NCBI GenBank assembly: GCA_023053545.1
Contig: JAKZAN010000004.1
Coordinates: 4,836,001 to 4,900,000, forward strand
Direction of reading: 5' to 3'
Origin: Lepidurus packardi
Taxonomy: Eukaryota > Arthropoda > Branchiopoda > Notostraca > Triopsidae
DNA: 64,000 nt
The notes beneath the pieces were generated by a model. It did no database searches. It saw only the letters and a list, made by a program, of their open reading frames with translations, and was not told the origin of the DNA. A program made the position numbers and the translations under genes. Within the stretch, counting starts at the first letter, position 1. Each line of letters begins with the position of its first letter. Shown here in pieces: positions 1 to 13,900 of this stretch.

Positions 1-65
1 TTTTAGTTTTAATTTTTGTAGATTTATTTTCAGTAAGATATTTGACCGTGGACTTTGTTTCTTAG

Positions 66-1915
66 GTGTTCTAGCGCTTTGGCGTGCATAGGACAGAAAT
101 GTAAGGATCCTTGCCCCGGTGTTTGTGGATCGGATGCGCAATGTGAGGTAAGACAACACCACCCGGTCTGTTCTTGCCCTAGGGATATGACGGGCGACCC
201 GTTTAGCCGCTGTACACCCAAAGAACCTGTTGTTGCCCAAACCGAACGACCCACTCCTGTTAACCCCTGTTTCCCCGACTCACCCTGCGGTCCCAACTCC
301 CAATGTCAAGTGGTGAACAACCAAGCCAGGTGTACCTGCCAACAAGGAATGACTGGTAACGCACCATTCTGTCGTCCAGAATGTCTTATCCACTCGGTAA
401 GTTTTGTTAATAATTTTGTGTTATAACAAGTGTTATTGATGTAACTTTTTTATATTAGGATTGCTCATCGGCCTTAGCCTGCATCAATCAGAAATGCGTC
501 AATCCTTGCGACGGATCTTGCGGTCTAAACAGCGATTGCCGGGTTATTAACCATAACCCCGTTTGCTATTGCAAAGCTGGTTTTACAGGCGACCCATTCC
601 AAGGTTGTAGACAACCGGTAGAGGAAGCTACCCGCCCTCCTATTCCCTCAGATCCTTGCCGTCCTTCGCCTTGCGGCCCCAACACACTCTGCGAAAACCG
701 TAATGGCTACGCCGTTTGCCAATGTGCGCCAGGCTATTTCGGCAACGCTAATCAAGGCTGCAAACCGGAATGCGTCATGAGCAGTGACTGTAGTTCGGTA
801 CAGATCTGTCGCAACCAAAAATGCATAGATCCTTGCCCTGGTCTGTGCGGCAGAAATGCTGTCTGTCAGGTTAGCAACCATGTGGCCTCCTGTGTCTGCC
901 AACCTGGGATGACCGGAAACCCGATGGATAACTGCAGTCCCATAAGACTCCCCGATCCGTCTACACCTGGACCTCTTTTACCCCCCACTGGCGGAGCACA
1001 GGTGTGTCGACCATGCAATCCTTCACCCTGTGGACCAAACAGCGAGTGCCGCGAACGGGATTGTAATGCAGCGTGTTCCTGTAGAAGTGGATATCGCGGT
1101 GTACCTCCGGTAAGGCTTTTGCTTCTCCTTACTAAAATACTTAACGGATTTACGCCTCAATGCATTTCACATGAATCAATTTTCCAAAATAATTCACTTA
1201 AATTGAAACCAATTTTAATGTGTTTTTAATTTTATTGCAGTTTTGCCGACCTGAATGTACCACAAGCTCGGAATGCCCCTTACAGCTAGCTTGTATTAAC
1301 CAACAGTGCAAAAATCCTTGTACTACGGGAGTCTGTGGACAAGGCGCCATCTGTACCGTTGTTAGCCACAATCCGATTTGCAGTTGTCCTGAACATTTCT
1401 CAGGAGATCCTTTAGACGGATGTGTCCGGCGAGGTAAGTCCAAAAATGCTGTTACCGATTAAAATTCTAGATTTAAATAAAACAAAAAACTGTTTGATGT
1501 CTTGGATCGTACAGAGGACGTGAAAGTGGAACCAACCGAAGAACCACAAGATCCTTGTGTTCCTAGCCCGTGTGGTCCCAACTCTATCTGTCAAGTACGG
1601 AACGGAATTCCAAGGTGCGATTGTGTTGACGGAATGGTATCTAGGCCTCCTAATTGCCGCCCTGAATGTATCACCCACCAAGGTACGTAATTATTTTTAC
1701 GCAACTATATAAATCATTAAGTAGTTTTTCTCTGCCCTTCACAGAATGTCCTTCGAATCAGGCATGCGTAAACCAGCGCTGTAAAGATCCCTGCGCAGGA
1801 GCGTGTGGTACAAATGCACTTTGCCGAGTTATTAACCATAACGCCGTCTGTTCGTGTATCGATGGTTACCAGGGCAATGCGTTTATTGGGTGCGATAGGA
1901 TTTCCGTAACCACTG
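66..1915 (+). other. dpy: dpy exons proximal to the cassette array (EGF/DPY modules)
   Basis: Five exons: 66-396, 459-1109, 1241-1433, 1515-1682 and 1745-1915. They encode cysteine-rich modules such as ALACINQKCVNPC and CGLNSDCRVINHNPVC. Unlike the array downstream, exon sizes and phases are irregular here: the introns after 396 and 1109 are phase 0 and the later ones phase 1. The modules are also more diverged from one another. This looks like the older, non-homogenised part of the EGF region. Confidence 0.85.
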
Positions 1916-4900
1916 GTAAGTTTCCGTTTTGTTTTGTTTTTTAGGAGGGGGTCGAATTGAGCACATGTTCACGATTTTTTGTTTGCATTGGCACAGAACC
2001 GGTTGTGTATGAGAAACCACCTCCATGCAACCCATCACCTTGCGGAACGAACGCGATCTGTAGGGAACAAAATTCTGCAGCTACGTGCTCATGTCCGGAG
2101 AATTATATCGGAGACCCTTACTCGAGCTGCCGACCAGAATGTACCGTTAATAGCGACTGTACACGTGACCGCAGTTGCGTGAGAAACAGGTGTGTGAACC
2201 CTTGTCCAGCCTCGTGCAGTCAAAACGCTGATTGTCGAGTTTCTTCACATCTACCCATCTGCACCTGCAGAACTGGATACACCGGGGATCCTTATGGTGA
2301 TACATGTCGACCGATCGTTGTATCCACAAGTAAATACTCATTTTAAATTTTATCCGAAAAGCTTCTTTAAATTCCCAGAGTACTTTCCCTCTTTCTTAAG
2401 TGTATCAAACTGGCTGTTAATTTAAAATTTTTATCATTTTTAGCTCAACGACCCGAAGATCTAAATCCTTGCAGTCCAAGCCCGTGCGGTCCCAACAGTG
2501 TCTGTCGACAGGTAGGAGAACGTGCGGCTTGTAGCTGTCGACCAGGGTATCTGGGAAGCGCTCCTAACTGTAGACCAGAGTGTATTTCCAACAACGAATG
2601 CGATCTTACGAAGTCCTGCAAATTGGACATTCAGAAGTGCGTCAATCCATGTGAAGGACTTTGCGGTACTGGCGCTGAATGTATTGTTCGCAATCATTTG
2701 CCCATTTGCCGCTGTCCACAGGGTTACCAAGGCGATCCTCTTGATAGATGCAGAGGTAAACTAGCCTTGACGAAGGGTGTCTCAGAAAAAAAGTTTAATG
2801 CTTCCTGTCTTTTAATCTTTTCACTCAAACAGATGTACTTGGGATTTCGACAGAGAGACCTCCAACACATTTGAACACATGCATCCCAAGTCCGTGTGGG
2901 CCCAACTCGGTATGCCAAGTTTCGGACACAAGGGCAGTTTGCTCTTGCCAGCCAGGAATGCTTGGAGTCGCTCCTGAATGCAGACCAGAATGCCTTACCA
3001 ACGACGATTGCATACCATCCCAAGCTTGCGTTAACCAGAAGTGTAAAGATCCCTGCGCAGGAGTATGTGGCGCCAACGCTGATTGCCGGGTAGTTAATCA
3101 CAATCCAGTTTGCCACTGCAAAGCTGGATATGATGGAAACGCGTTCGAAGGATGCCAAGAAATCCAGCATGTTACTAGTAAGAATATACCTTTTAAAGTA
3201 CTTTTTATTTTCTTACTGTTATGTTCAAACAACGTTCACCTTACAGGTCCCTCAGTCTATCAACCTTCTCCATGTGATCCGTCACCGTGTGGAACAAACG
3301 CTCTCTGCAGAGAACAAAACAACGCTGCAGCTTGCTATTGTCCTGAAAATTACATCGGCGATCCTTACTCAAGTTGCAGACCGGAGTGTTCAGTTAACAG
3401 CGATTGTAATCGTGACCGTAGCTGCGTCAAGAATCGTTGTGTGAATCCTTGTCCCGAATCCTGTGCCGAGAACGCTGAATGTCGAGTTTCGTCTCATTTG
3501 CCTATCTGTACCTGCAGATCGGGTTACAGCGGAGATCCTTACGGAACTTCGTGCCGCGTTGTTGCAGAAACGAGTAAAATTCATCATATCCTTGTCCGTA
3601 AAACGATTGTATCATGGCATTATTTCTTGAATTGTAGGTACAAGACCACAAACGCCAGAAAATCCTTGCAATCCTTCTCCGTGTGGCCCCAACAGCGTTT
3701 GCCGACCAGTTGGAGATCGAGCAGCTTGCAGCTGTCAACCTGGATACCTGGGCAATGCTCCTAATTGCAGACCGGAATGCATTTCAAACAACGAATGCGA
3801 CTCTACGAAATCTTGCAAGCTTGACGTACAAAAATGCGTTAATCCGTGCGAAGGACTTTGTGGTCCAGGGGCTGAATGCATTGTTCGCAATCACTTGGCT
3901 ATTTGCCGCTGTCCAGAGAGATATGAAGGCGATCCTTTTGAAAGATGCACGCGTAAGTGCTTGGAAAGTAAATATTCCAAGCTGGTTTGTAATCCCTTTA
4001 AACTTCTTACAGAAGCAGTACTCGTGGACGATTCCACTCCTAGACCTAATATTGAAAACCCTTGCGTCCAAAGCCCTTGCGGTCCCAATTCAGTCTGTCA
4101 AGTATCAGGCACTAGGGCAGTATGCACTTGCCAAGCAGGAATGCTAGGAGTAGCTCCAGAGTGCAGACCAGAATGTCTTACCAACGATGACTGTAGACCA
4201 TCAGAAGCTTGCATTAATCGAAAATGTAAAGATCCATGCGCAGGGGTATGCGGTGCCAACACTAACTGCCGCGTAATTAATCACAACCCTATATGCCAAT
4301 GCAAAGCTGGGTATGAGGGGAATGCGTTTCAAGGATGCCAGCCGTTCCAAATCACTACCGGTAAATACACAACGATTCCGTCACGCCACTTTGATTTTAT
4401 AATTAACATTTTTAAAAACTTTTTGTCTTATTACAGAACCTGTATTGGTTCAACCGCCTCCTCCATGTGATCCGTCACCGTGTGGAACAAACGCTCTCTG
4501 CAGAGAACAAAACAACGCTGCAGCTTGCTATTGTCCTGAAAATTACATCGGCGATCCTTACTCAAGTTGCAGACCAGAGTGTTCAGTTAACAGCGACTGT
4601 AATCGCGACCGAAGCTGCGTCAAGAATCGTTGTGTGAATCCTTGCCCTGAATCGTGTGCCGAGAACGCTGAATGTCGAGTTTCGGCTCATTTGCCCATCT
4701 GTACCTGCAGATCGGGTTACAGCGGAGATCCTTACGGAACTTCGTGCCGCGTTGTTGCAGAAACAAGTAAAATTCATCATATCCTTGTTCATAAAACGAT
4801 TGTATCATGGCATTATTTCTTGAATTGTAGGTACAAGACCAGAAACGCCAGAAAATCCTTGCAATCCTTCTCCGTGTGGCCCCAACAGCGTTTGCCGACC

Positions 4901-7900
4901 AGTTGGAGATCGAGCAGCTTGCAGCTGTCAACCTGGATACCTGGGTGATGCTCCTAATTGCAGACCGGAATGCATTTCAAACAACGAATGCGACTCTACG
5001 AAATCTTGCAAGCTTGACGTACAAAAATGCGTTAATCCGTGCGAAGGACTTTGCGGTCCAGAGGCTGAATGCATTGTTCGCAATCACTTGGCCATTTGCC
5101 GCTGTCCAGAGAGATATGAAGGCGATCCTTATGAAAGATGCACGCGTAAGTGCTTGAAAGTAAATATTCTAAGCTGGTTTGTAATCCCTTTAAACTTCTT
5201 ACAGAAGCAGTACTCGTGGACGATTCCACTCCTAGACCTAACATTGAAAACCCATGCGTCCAAAGCCCTTGCGGTCCCAATTCAGTCTGTCAAGTATCAG
5301 GCAATAGGGCAGTATGCACTTGCCAAGCAGAAATGCTGGGAGTAGCTCCTGAATGCCGCCCGGAGTGTCTTACGAATGATGATTGCCGACCGGCTGAAGC
5401 TTGTATCAACCGCAAATGTAAAGACCCTTGTGCGTCGGTGTGCGGCGTCAACGCGGATTGCCGTGTGGTCAATCACAACCCTGTTTGCCACTGCAAAGCT
5501 GGGTATGAAGGAAACGCGTTTGAAGGATGCCAGCCGTTCCAAATTACAACCGGTAAATACACACGTTTTTAGTCACGTCAGTTTGATTTCATAATTAACA
5601 TTTTCGAATACTTTTTGTCGCATTACAGAACCTGTATTGGTTCAACCACCTCCTCCATGTGATCCGTCACCATGTGGTACGAATGCCGTCTGCAAAGAAC
5701 AAAACAATGCTGCAGCTTGCTATTGTCCTGAAAATTACATCGGCAATCCTTACTCAAGTTGCAGACCGGAGTGTTCAGTTAACAGCGACTGTCCTCGTGA
5801 CCGTAGCTGCGTCAAGAATCGTTGTGTGAATCCTTGCCCTGAATCGTGTGCCGAAAACGCTGAATGTCGAGTTTCGGCTCATTTGCCCATCTGTACCTGC
5901 ATATCGGGTTACAGCGGAGATCCTTACGGATCTTCGTGTCGCCTTGTTGCCGAAACAAGTAAATTCATCATATGCATGTCCATAAAACGATTGTATCATG
6001 GTGTTTTTCTTCAATTGTAGGTACAAGACCACAAACGCCGGAAAATCCTTGCAATCCTTCTCCGTGTGGTCCCAACAGCGTTTGTCGACCTGTCGGAGAC
6101 CGCGCCGCTTGCAGCTGCCAAACTGGATATCTTGGAAATGCTCCTAATTGTCGACCAGAATGTATTTCCAACAACGAATGCGATGCCACAAAGTCCTGCA
6201 AGCTCGATATTCAAAAATGCGTCAGTCCGTGCGAAGGACTTTGTGGTCCGGGTGCTGAATGCATTGTTCGCAATCATTTTGCCATTTGTCGCTGTCCACA
6301 GGGTTACGAAGGCGATCCTTTTGAAAGATGCACACGTGAGTGATTCTGTGTAAATATCTTAAGCAAATTTATAAAATCTCCAACTTCCTGTAACAGAAGC
6401 AGTAAAAGAGGAAAGCACCCCGAAACCTGAAAATTTAAACCCTTGCCTGCCAAGTCCTTGTGGCCCCGATTCTTCCTGTCAAGTTTCCGGAACTCGTGCA
6501 GTTTGTTCTTGTCAAGACGGAATGCGAGGAGTTGCTCCCGAATGCCGACCAGAGTGTATTACGAATGATGATTGCCGACCGGCCGAGGCGTGTATCAACC
6601 GCAAATGTAAAGACCCATGCGCATCTGTGTGTGGCGTCAACGCGGATTGCCGTGTGATCAATCACAACCCTGTTTGCCACTGCAAAGCTGGGTATGAAGG
6701 AAACGCGTTTGAAGGATGCCAGCCGCTCCAAATCGATCCCGGTAAATACACAACTTTTTACGTCACGTCAGTTTAATTTTATAATGAAAATTTTGTCATA
6801 CTGTTTGTCTTATTACAGAACCTGTATTGGTTCAACCACCTCCTCCCTGCGATCCGTCACCATGTGGTACGAATGCCATCTGCAGAGAACAAAACAACGC
6901 TGCAGCTTGCTATTGTCCTGAAAATTACATCGGCAATCCTCACTCAAGTTGCAGACCAGAGTGTTCAGTTAACAGCGACTGTCCTCGTGACCGTAGCTGC
7001 GTCAAGAATCGTTGTGTGAATCCTTGCCCTGAATCGTGTGCCGAGAACGCTGAATGTCGAGTTTCGGCTCATTTGCCCATCTGTACCTGCAGATCGGGTT
7101 ACAGCGGAGATCCTTACGGATCTTCGTGTCGCCTTGTTGCCGAAACAAGTAAATTCATCATATGCATGTCCATAAAACGATTGTATCACGGTGTTTTTCT
7201 TCAATTGTAGGTACAAGACCACAAACGCCGGAAAATCCTTGCAATCCTTCTCCGTGTGGTCCCAACAGCGTTTGTCGACCTGTCGGAGACCGCGCCGCTT
7301 GCAGCTGCCAACCAGGGTACCTGGGCAATGCTCCTAATTGTAGACCCGAATGTATTTCCAACAACGAATGCGATCCATCGAGGAACTGCAAGCTTGACGT
7401 CCAAAAATGCGTCAATCCGTGTGAAGGACTCTGCGGTCCAGGCGCTGAATGTTCAGTTAGGAACCATTTAGCCAGTTGTCGTTGTCCAGAGGGTTACGAG
7501 GGCGATCCGTTCGATAAATGCACGCGTAAGAAACCTATCTTTTCTCTTAAAATAACAATAATTGAATGAAATGCATTAAAGCAGTATATGTATCGGTGTT
7601 TTCTTGGCTGTTTTTCTACTTAAAATTTACCAACGTTTTGTCCAAATTTTGTGTAGAAGCTGTTGTAGTTCCCATCTCATCCACATCACCAACTACCCCT
7701 TCAAACCCTTGCGTACCAAGTCTTTGTGGACCCAATTCCATTTGCATAGCATCGGGTAATCGTCCGGTTTGCACGTGCATGGCTAACATGATTGGTGTAT
7801 CACCCGAGTGTCGTCCGGAATGTCTTAACCATGACGATTGTTTGCCGTCTGAAGCATGCGTCAACCAAAAATGCAAAGACCCTTGCGCAGGAAGCTGCGG

Positions 7901-10900
7901 ATCTAACGCAGATTGTCGAGTAGTTAACCATAATCCTGTCTGCCAGTGCCGCGACGGGTTCAACGGTAACGCTTTCGTTGGATGTCAAGTAATTTCGGTC
8001 ACTACTGGTAAGTAAGATTCAGTGATAATAAATCTTGTTACGCGTTCGCTATTCTTGCTATGTGATCTTACAAATCTTACAAATTGGATCATTCTACAGA
8101 AGCAATCAAGGTGGAAAATCCGCCTCCTTGTGATCCGTCACCTTGTGGCACCAACGCACTTTGCACGGAACGAAACACCGCAGCCACGTGCTCTTGCCCC
8201 GAGAACTATATCGGCAACCCCTACTCGAGCTGTAGACCGGAATGTATCACCAACGGTGATTGTCCCCGCGATCGCAGTTGCGTCAAGAACAAGTGTCTGG
8301 ACCCGTGTCCTGTTTCTTGTGGCGAGAACACTGAATGCCGTGTTTCTGCTCATTTACCCATCTGTACTTGCAAACCGAACTTCAGTGGAGATCCTTACGG
8401 AGACTCGTGCCGTCCAATCGATGTTGGCACAAGTACGTTTTATACTCTTGTTTTTGTTACCTTCTTACCTTTTTTTTTTTTTAATTTTCTTTAAATTATC
8501 GAAGCAGGAGATTAGACATTTGTAACCTCGAGTCTTTTACGATTCAATTTCAGGTCCAACATCGGAAACACCAACAACGCCTTGTGATCCTTCTCCTTGT
8601 GGCCCCAACAGCGTTTGTCGACCTGTCGGAGATCGCGCCGCTTGTAGCTGTCAACCTGGATACCTTGGCAACGCTCCTAATTGCAGACCCGAATGTATCT
8701 CTAACAACGAATGTGACCTGACCAAGTCCTGCAAACTTGACATCCAAAAATGCGTCAACCCTTGCGAGGGTGCCTGCGGTCCAGGCGCGGAATGCGTGGT
8801 GCGCAACCATTTAGCGATGTGCAAGTGCGTGGAGGGCTACGAAGGAGATCCTTTTGACAAATGCACACGTAAGTCTTTTTCCCTCTTCCTTTCCTCTGTG
8901 TATTTCAACTTTGTATTTCTTCTAAATTTACAAACATGTCTAAATGTCGATTACAGAGGCTGTACTTACGGAGCAATCAACATCCAAACCTTCAGTTACC
9001 CTTTGCGACCCGAACCCTTGTGGACCAAATTCGGTATGTAAAGTTTCGGGCAACAATGTTGCTTGTACCTGTCTACCGGGCATGATTGGCGTGACCCCAG
9101 AATGTCGACCGGAATGCATCACTCACGACGACTGTCAACCCTCTCAAGGCTGCATCAACCAAAAGTGTAAAGATCCTTGCGAAGGAATCTGCGGGATCAA
9201 CGCCAATTGCCGCGTCGTAAACCATAACCCTATTTGCCATTGCAAAGAAGGTTATGACGGAAACGCTTTTGAGTCTTGTGAACCCATAGCAACCGTAACA
9301 GGTAAATAGTTTCGGCACATGATCAATTTTTGGGGCTAGAACATTTTTTCTCTCCTGTAGCGCCCGTTGTTGAGGAAAAACCTAATCGTCCTTGCGACAA
9401 TTCGCCGTGTGGAACTAACGCGATCTGCAAGGAGCAAAATTCCGCGGGCGCATGCTATTGTCCTGAAAAGTATATTGGCGATCCTTACATAAGCTGCCGA
9501 CCAGAATGCGTGGTTAACAACGACTGTCCTCGCGACCGTAGCTGCGTCAAAAACGTATGCGTCAGCCCGTGTCCAGAATCTTGCAGCGAAAACGCAGAAT
9601 GTCGCGTTTCTGCTCACTTACCAATCTGTACCTGTAAGGCTGGATTCAGTGGAGAGCCTTACGGCTCAGTTTGCCGACCAATACCAACAGCACCCGTAAC
9701 AAGTAAGAATTCAGTCCTTTGAAGTTGAAGATCAGTCTTTCAAACTTGAAGACCATTTTCTTTCCAAGATTTTTTTAAGATGATTTGGTTCCACCGTTAA
9801 CCAATTAAATTAATATTTTTAAACTGATTAAACATATTTTTTTCTGCAACAACCTCTCTTGTCTGATAGGTCCATCAGTCGAAGAGCCATTGAAGCTCTG
9901 CGATCCAAGCCCATGCGGTCCGTACAGTGATTGCAGGCCTGTTGGTGACCGCGCGGCTTGTACTTGTCAACCCGGATATCTTGGAAACCCTCCTTCATGT
10001 CGCCCAGAGTGCGTGTCCAACAATGAATGTGACCCAACCAAAGCTTGCGATAGACAAATCAAAAAATGCGTTGATCCTTGCAAAGGCGCCTGCGGTCCTG
10101 GCGCTGAATGTACCGTCCGTAACCACCAAGCAGTCTGTCGTTGTTCTGAAGGCTTAGAAGGAGATCCTTTCGAAAAGTGTGCACGTAAGTTGAAAGCGGT
10201 CCCTGCCTCTTACATATTGTAAAGTTTTCGTAACATATTTATTAACTATCGCAGAGGCCGTAGAAGCACCTTCAACAACCCCAAAACCAACTCCCAACCT
10301 ATGCATTCCTAGCCCATGCGGACCCAATTCAGTTTGCCAAGTTTCTGGCACGCGACACGTCTGCACTTGTCAGCAAGGCATGATTGGGACCGCTCCAGAT
10401 TGCCGTCCGGAATGCCTCCGACACGAAGATTGCCCTTCCTCAGAAGCTTGCGTTAACCAGCTCTGCAAGGATCCTTGTGCGGGAGTGTGCGGATCCAACG
10501 CGGATTGCCGTGTCGTTAACCACAACCCAGTATGCCAGTGTCGAGAAGGATATGATGGAAACGCATTTGTTGGGTGCACAGCAATTCCGGTTGTTCCTAC
10601 GGGTAAGTTAGTGCTCGTTTGTCCCTTTTTCTAGCATGATCTTTGATTTCAAACTTGTGTACAGGTCAACCAACTCCTGTTGTGCTCCCCCCTTGCGACC
10701 CCTCACCTTGTGGCACCAACGCAGTTTGCAAGGAAAAGAACAATGCAGCCGCTTGCTTTTGCCCAGAGAATTATATCGGCGATCCTCATACCAGCTGTCG
10801 CCCGGAATGTATCGTGAACAACGACTGCCCACGTGATCGAAGTTGTGTAAAGAACGTCTGCATTAATCCCTGTCCCTTGTCCTGCGGAGAGAATGCGGAC

Positions 10901-13900
10901 TGCAGTGTTTCCTCTCACTTGCCAATCTGCACCTGCAAAGCTGGTTTTGGTGGAGATCCTTACGGCTCTGCCTGTCGCCCAATGGCTCCGATCCAAGGTA
11001 AGGTTTCTTCTATATTATAGTTCTATATTGTACACATCCTACATGGACGTTACTATTTTACTTTGAGTGCAGAATCTTGTTTCTCTCCAAAGAAGTTGAA
11101 GGTATTGGTTGCTAATTCACCCTTGTTAATCCGGAAATAGGTCCAGAACCCAATGTTTCAGAAAATCCTTGCGATCCAAGCCCGTGTGGCCCCTACAGCA
11201 ACTGCAGAGAAGTAGGCGAGCGAGCAGCATGCACGTGTCTACCCGGATACCTTGGCAACGCCCCTACTTGTAGACCAGAGTGCATTTCCAACAACGAATG
11301 CGACCAAACCAAAGCCTGCAAAATGGATGTGCAGAAATGCGTTAATCCGTGTACAGATCTTTGTGGTCCTAGTGCCGAATGTATCGTCCGGAACCATTTG
11401 GGTATTTGCAAGTGCCCTGCAGGATTTGTAGGAGATCCCTTCAACGGGTGTACTCGTAAGTCTAAGCAAATTTCAGATGATTTCTTAGCTTTAACGCATT
11501 TTTTTCATGTCCCTCAGAACCAGTAGTCGCCATCACAACACCACCTGTCGATACAAAGCCTCCAAGCACATGCAATCCCAGTCCATGTGGTCCCAACTCG
11601 GTTTGCCAAGAATCTGGTAGTCAGCCAGTCTGCTCATGTCAACCAGGCATGATTGGTGTTTCGCCAGAATGCCGTCCAGAATGTATAAGTCACGAGGATT
11701 GCTCTTCTGCGTCAGCTTGCATCAATCAATTCTGCAAAGATCCTTGCGAAGGAACATGTGGACCGAACGCCAACTGCAGAGTTTTGGGACATCGTGCGGT
11801 GTGTTCTTGTCGCGATGGTTACAATGGTGATGCCTTCACCGAATGTCGTCCAATGGCTGTTGGTAAGTTTATTCCTCCGTTTTTTGGCTTTACTTTCTAT
11901 GGTTTTATTTAAAAGCGCCAAATTGTATTCAATGTTTATTCTTTCGCTTTGTCATTTCAGTCTCAGAAGTGAACCCTTCCTCAACAGAAAGACCCACACC
12001 TTGTCAACTTATTACGTGCGGTACAAATGCTCAGTGTCTGGAAAGAAATGGTGCTGCGTTCTGTCGCTGTCCCGAAACTTATTTAGGCGATCCTATGACC
12101 AATTGTCGCCCAGAATGTACGGTTAATAGCGATTGCCCTCGCGATCGCAGCTCCTGCGTTAACAACGTCTGCACAGATCCATGTGGGCTCCAAGTCTGTG
12201 GAGAAAACACCCGTTGCCGCGTTTCTGGCCACTCCCCCGTTTGCTCTTGTATCGAGGGCCATACTGGAGATCCATACTCGGTCTGTAGACCTTTGCCCGT
12301 AATCCAACTTCCCACCGAGCCGGCCATAGTGGAAGACCCTTGCGTTCCCTCACCTTGTGGTCCCAATTCCGTCTGTAGGGATGTGGGAGGCCGTCCAGCT
12401 TGTACTTGCCTACAAAATTATATTGGTTCCGTGCCTGATTGTCGTCCGGAATGCGTCTTGAACAACCAGTGTCCTTCTACGCAAGCTTGCGTCAACCAAC
12501 GCTGTAAAAATCCTTGCGCGGATTCCTGTGGTATTGACGCCGAGTGCCTCGTCGTCAACCACCGACCACGTTGCAGTTGCCGAGACGGATTCCAAGGCGA
12601 TGCTACCGTTCGCTGTATACCAGGTAAACTTTTCGTTTGCTTAATTTAAAGGGGCTTATTATTGCCTTATAAGAAGGTAGAATTGCGCTTATCACTCCTT
12701 CGCAACCGAATTGCTAGCAGTTTTTATTCGAAAGTTTTCGCCTTAAATATCGAAAAACCTTTCAAATAATTCTGTAAAGAACTAATCTTAAACAGCAAGC
12801 AATTCGGTCGGAAAGCTAAATGGCTTTTATGTTGGACGGGCTAGTCCTTTACTAACAAACGTAGTTTAGCGGATAAGTTGCACCAAAAACGTAGTAATTT
12901 GTAGCACAAAAACTAACTGAGGGGTTGTATGTTGCGTAGTAACAGTAGTCACGGAAGTAGTACCCCGTCCTACCCCGGCCCCGGTGTGCACGCCATCCAT
13001 ATGTGGTCAGTTCGCTTCATGTAGCGAGGTTGGAGAACGACCCAAATGCACATGCCTTCCCAACATGATGGGCTCACCCCCTGAATGCAGACCCCAATGC
13101 ATAGTAGCGTCGGATTGCGCGTCGTCCTTGACTTGTACGGCCAATCGCTGCGTCAATCCTTGCGCTGGAACGTGCGGCGAGAACAGTCAATGTCGAGTCG
13201 TGGGTCATACCCCGGTCTGTAGCTGCGAACGTGGTTTTACCGGTGATCCCTACAGAGCATGTACTCCCTTTTCAAGTACGTGTAGTTTCCTCGTAGTTGG
13301 GTGGTAGTCGGTGAAAAGTTTGGGATTTAAATGGGATTTTTACGGGTGTCTGTTGTGTTATTTCGATTTGGCTTTAAGCTAGAGACAGGGTAGTCTTCAA
13401 AATCTAATATTACTATTTTCAAATGGTCCAGTCCAACAAGTTATTGCCGAAAAAGAAGATTCTCCCGTTTGTGACCCGAATCCCTGCGGACAAGGCGCCA
13501 TTTGCCGCGAACGGAATGACAACGAATTCATATGTGAATGTCCTCCTGATTACATCGGCGATCCTTACAGATCCTGTCGCCCAGAATGTGTCATTAATTC
13601 AGAGGTAGAGAAGATTTGTTATTTCTCAAGGTTCAAAAATTATTCGTGGGTTTTTTTATTATTATTTTTTTTTTTACTGCGTAGTGTGGACCCAATCAAG
13701 CTTGCCTTAACCGTCGCTGCGCCGATCCTTGTACTGAGGCCTGCGGCGAAGGCAGCCAATGTCGCGTTGTAAACCATATAGCTGTTTGCTCCTGCAAACC
13801 CGGACATACGGGCAATGCATTTACGGGTTGTAACGCCATAGTCATCGAGACACCTACCATCGAGGAACTGTTCAACCCTTGCAGGGCAGTTCTTTGTGGT

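Noticed and set aside
8022-8525. Long shadow frame in the dpy array
   Set aside because: It is an alternative frame of dpy exons; cysteine-rich DNA of this bias often opens other frames.
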